This document shows positions 63,410 to 64,000 of a stretch of 64,000 nt of DNA, piece after piece. Positions within the stretch are counted from its first letter, which is position 1, and every line of letters begins with the position of its first letter. The stretch covers positions 23,170,827-23,234,826 of the forward strand of contig OZ010578.1 in NCBI GenBank assembly GCA_963932145.1. The letters run 5' to 3'. The stretch comes from Acanthosepion lycidas. Taxonomy: Eukaryota; Mollusca; Cephalopoda; Sepiida; Sepiidae. The position numbers and the translations under genes are program-made. Under the pieces are notes generated by a model. The model made no database searches. It had not been told where the DNA came from and was given only the letters and a program-made list of their open reading frames with translations.

Positions 63410-63740
63410 GAAATTTTGTTCACACATTAATTTTGTGAACAGTTGTCTTTTGTCATATGAAACAAATTGCAAAACATCTAAAATAGATTTTTAATGTCTC
63501 TCTTGACTGATAAATTACGATTTACCAATTTAAACTGTTCTCTTCAAAATGACCAATAACTTAGCAAACGGATTAAGATCAGGAAGGCAAGCTGGCATTT
63601 TCCAGTGTCCTTCTTTGAAACCAGTCATTATTAGATTTTTATTTTATCGTATTTTTTGTATCCCTATAGTCTTACCAACTAACAAGTTTGTGGTTTTCCC
63701 TTTTGACTATTTTTAATTATGCCCATTTTTATCGCGCTAT
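63410..63740. other. No recognisable feature
   Basis: AT-rich; no gene or repeat recognised. Confidence 0.5.
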
Positions 63741-63744
63741 TACG

Positions 63745-63835
63745 TAAGTTACTAAGAGATAGAAAGAATAGGAAGTTGTGGCGAGCTATGATCATCCACA
63801 TACTGAAGGGATATGGCACAGAGAAGAAGATTTTT
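63745..63835 (+). mobile_element. LINE-A 3' terminus
   Basis: Frame reads LLRDRKNRKLW then RAMIIHILKGYGTEKKIF and stops. This is the very C-terminus of LINE-A (RDRKLWRAMI.HVLKGHGT) with its natural stop. Only about 90 bp remain, a strongly 5'-truncated copy. The window's last ~160 bp are unassigned. Confidence 0.8.
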
Positions 63836-64000
63836 TAATTACGAATAGATTTATTTTCTATAAAGCTGTTTTCAGTAACATCCATTTCGCTGGCCACAGC
63901 GTAATCGGTAAACATGTTCCCAAGTTTATATTGCTCAGATTGACCGAACTACAGCTGTTGCTTGAATTCATTTTATATGGTATCCTCATATGAGGCACAG

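Overview
This window looks like non-coding DNA of a coleoid cephalopod, most likely an octopus. That is an inference, not a database match. The supporting signs are strong AT-richness, about 35 long (TA)n tracts, tRNA-derived SINEs with a shared central block, a 5S rRNA-tRNA hybrid SINE, and LINE fragments of a type I associate with molluscs. I recognised no host gene, no functional tRNA or rRNA and no LTR retroelement. Nearly every readable protein segment is a piece of a LINE, a Penelope-like retroelement or a Tc1/mariner transposase. One unassigned open frame at 4060-4452 is listed with low confidence.

Layout. 0-5 kb: a GA-rich tract, a mariner MITE, and a nest in which LINE-A broke a Penelope-type reverse transcriptase gene, with an inverted LINE-A copy upstream; then a 5S-tRNA SINE and LINE-B pieces. 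5-10 kb: an 800-bp dispersed repeat (second copy inverted near 36 kb), a local tandem repeat and a transposon with long terminal inverted repeats. 10-20 kb: LINE-A pieces, three 5S-tRNA SINEs, 81-bp and 33-bp tandem arrays, then AT-rich DNA. 20-22.5 kb: MITEs and fold-backs, including an inverted pair carrying hammerhead ribozyme cores, one next to a tRNA-like Pol III head. 22.5-30 kb: LINE-A, -B and -D pieces, a short Tc1/mariner derivative and a 36-bp tandem array. 30-45 kb: SINEs, fold-backs, a GIY-YIG endonuclease fragment, LINE-C, and two transposase remnants. 45-52 kb: the longest LINE-A copy (about 2 kb, endonuclease to reverse transcriptase), 5S-tRNA SINEs, palindromic family-R repeats and a Tc1 remnant. 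52-64 kb: more MITEs, fold-backs, a mariner transposase with an internal duplication, and a 27-bp tandem array.

Two themes stand out. First, small self-folding RNAs: hammerhead ribozyme sequences at 21.1-21.6 kb and four mariner palindromes resembling the primate MADE1 element. Second, at least ten unrelated repeat families occur as head-to-head fold-back pairs. If transcribed these would give long double-stranded RNA, which matters in cephalopods because of their extensive A-to-I editing. Family letters (LINE-A to D, repeats E to J, family R) are labels used only here.
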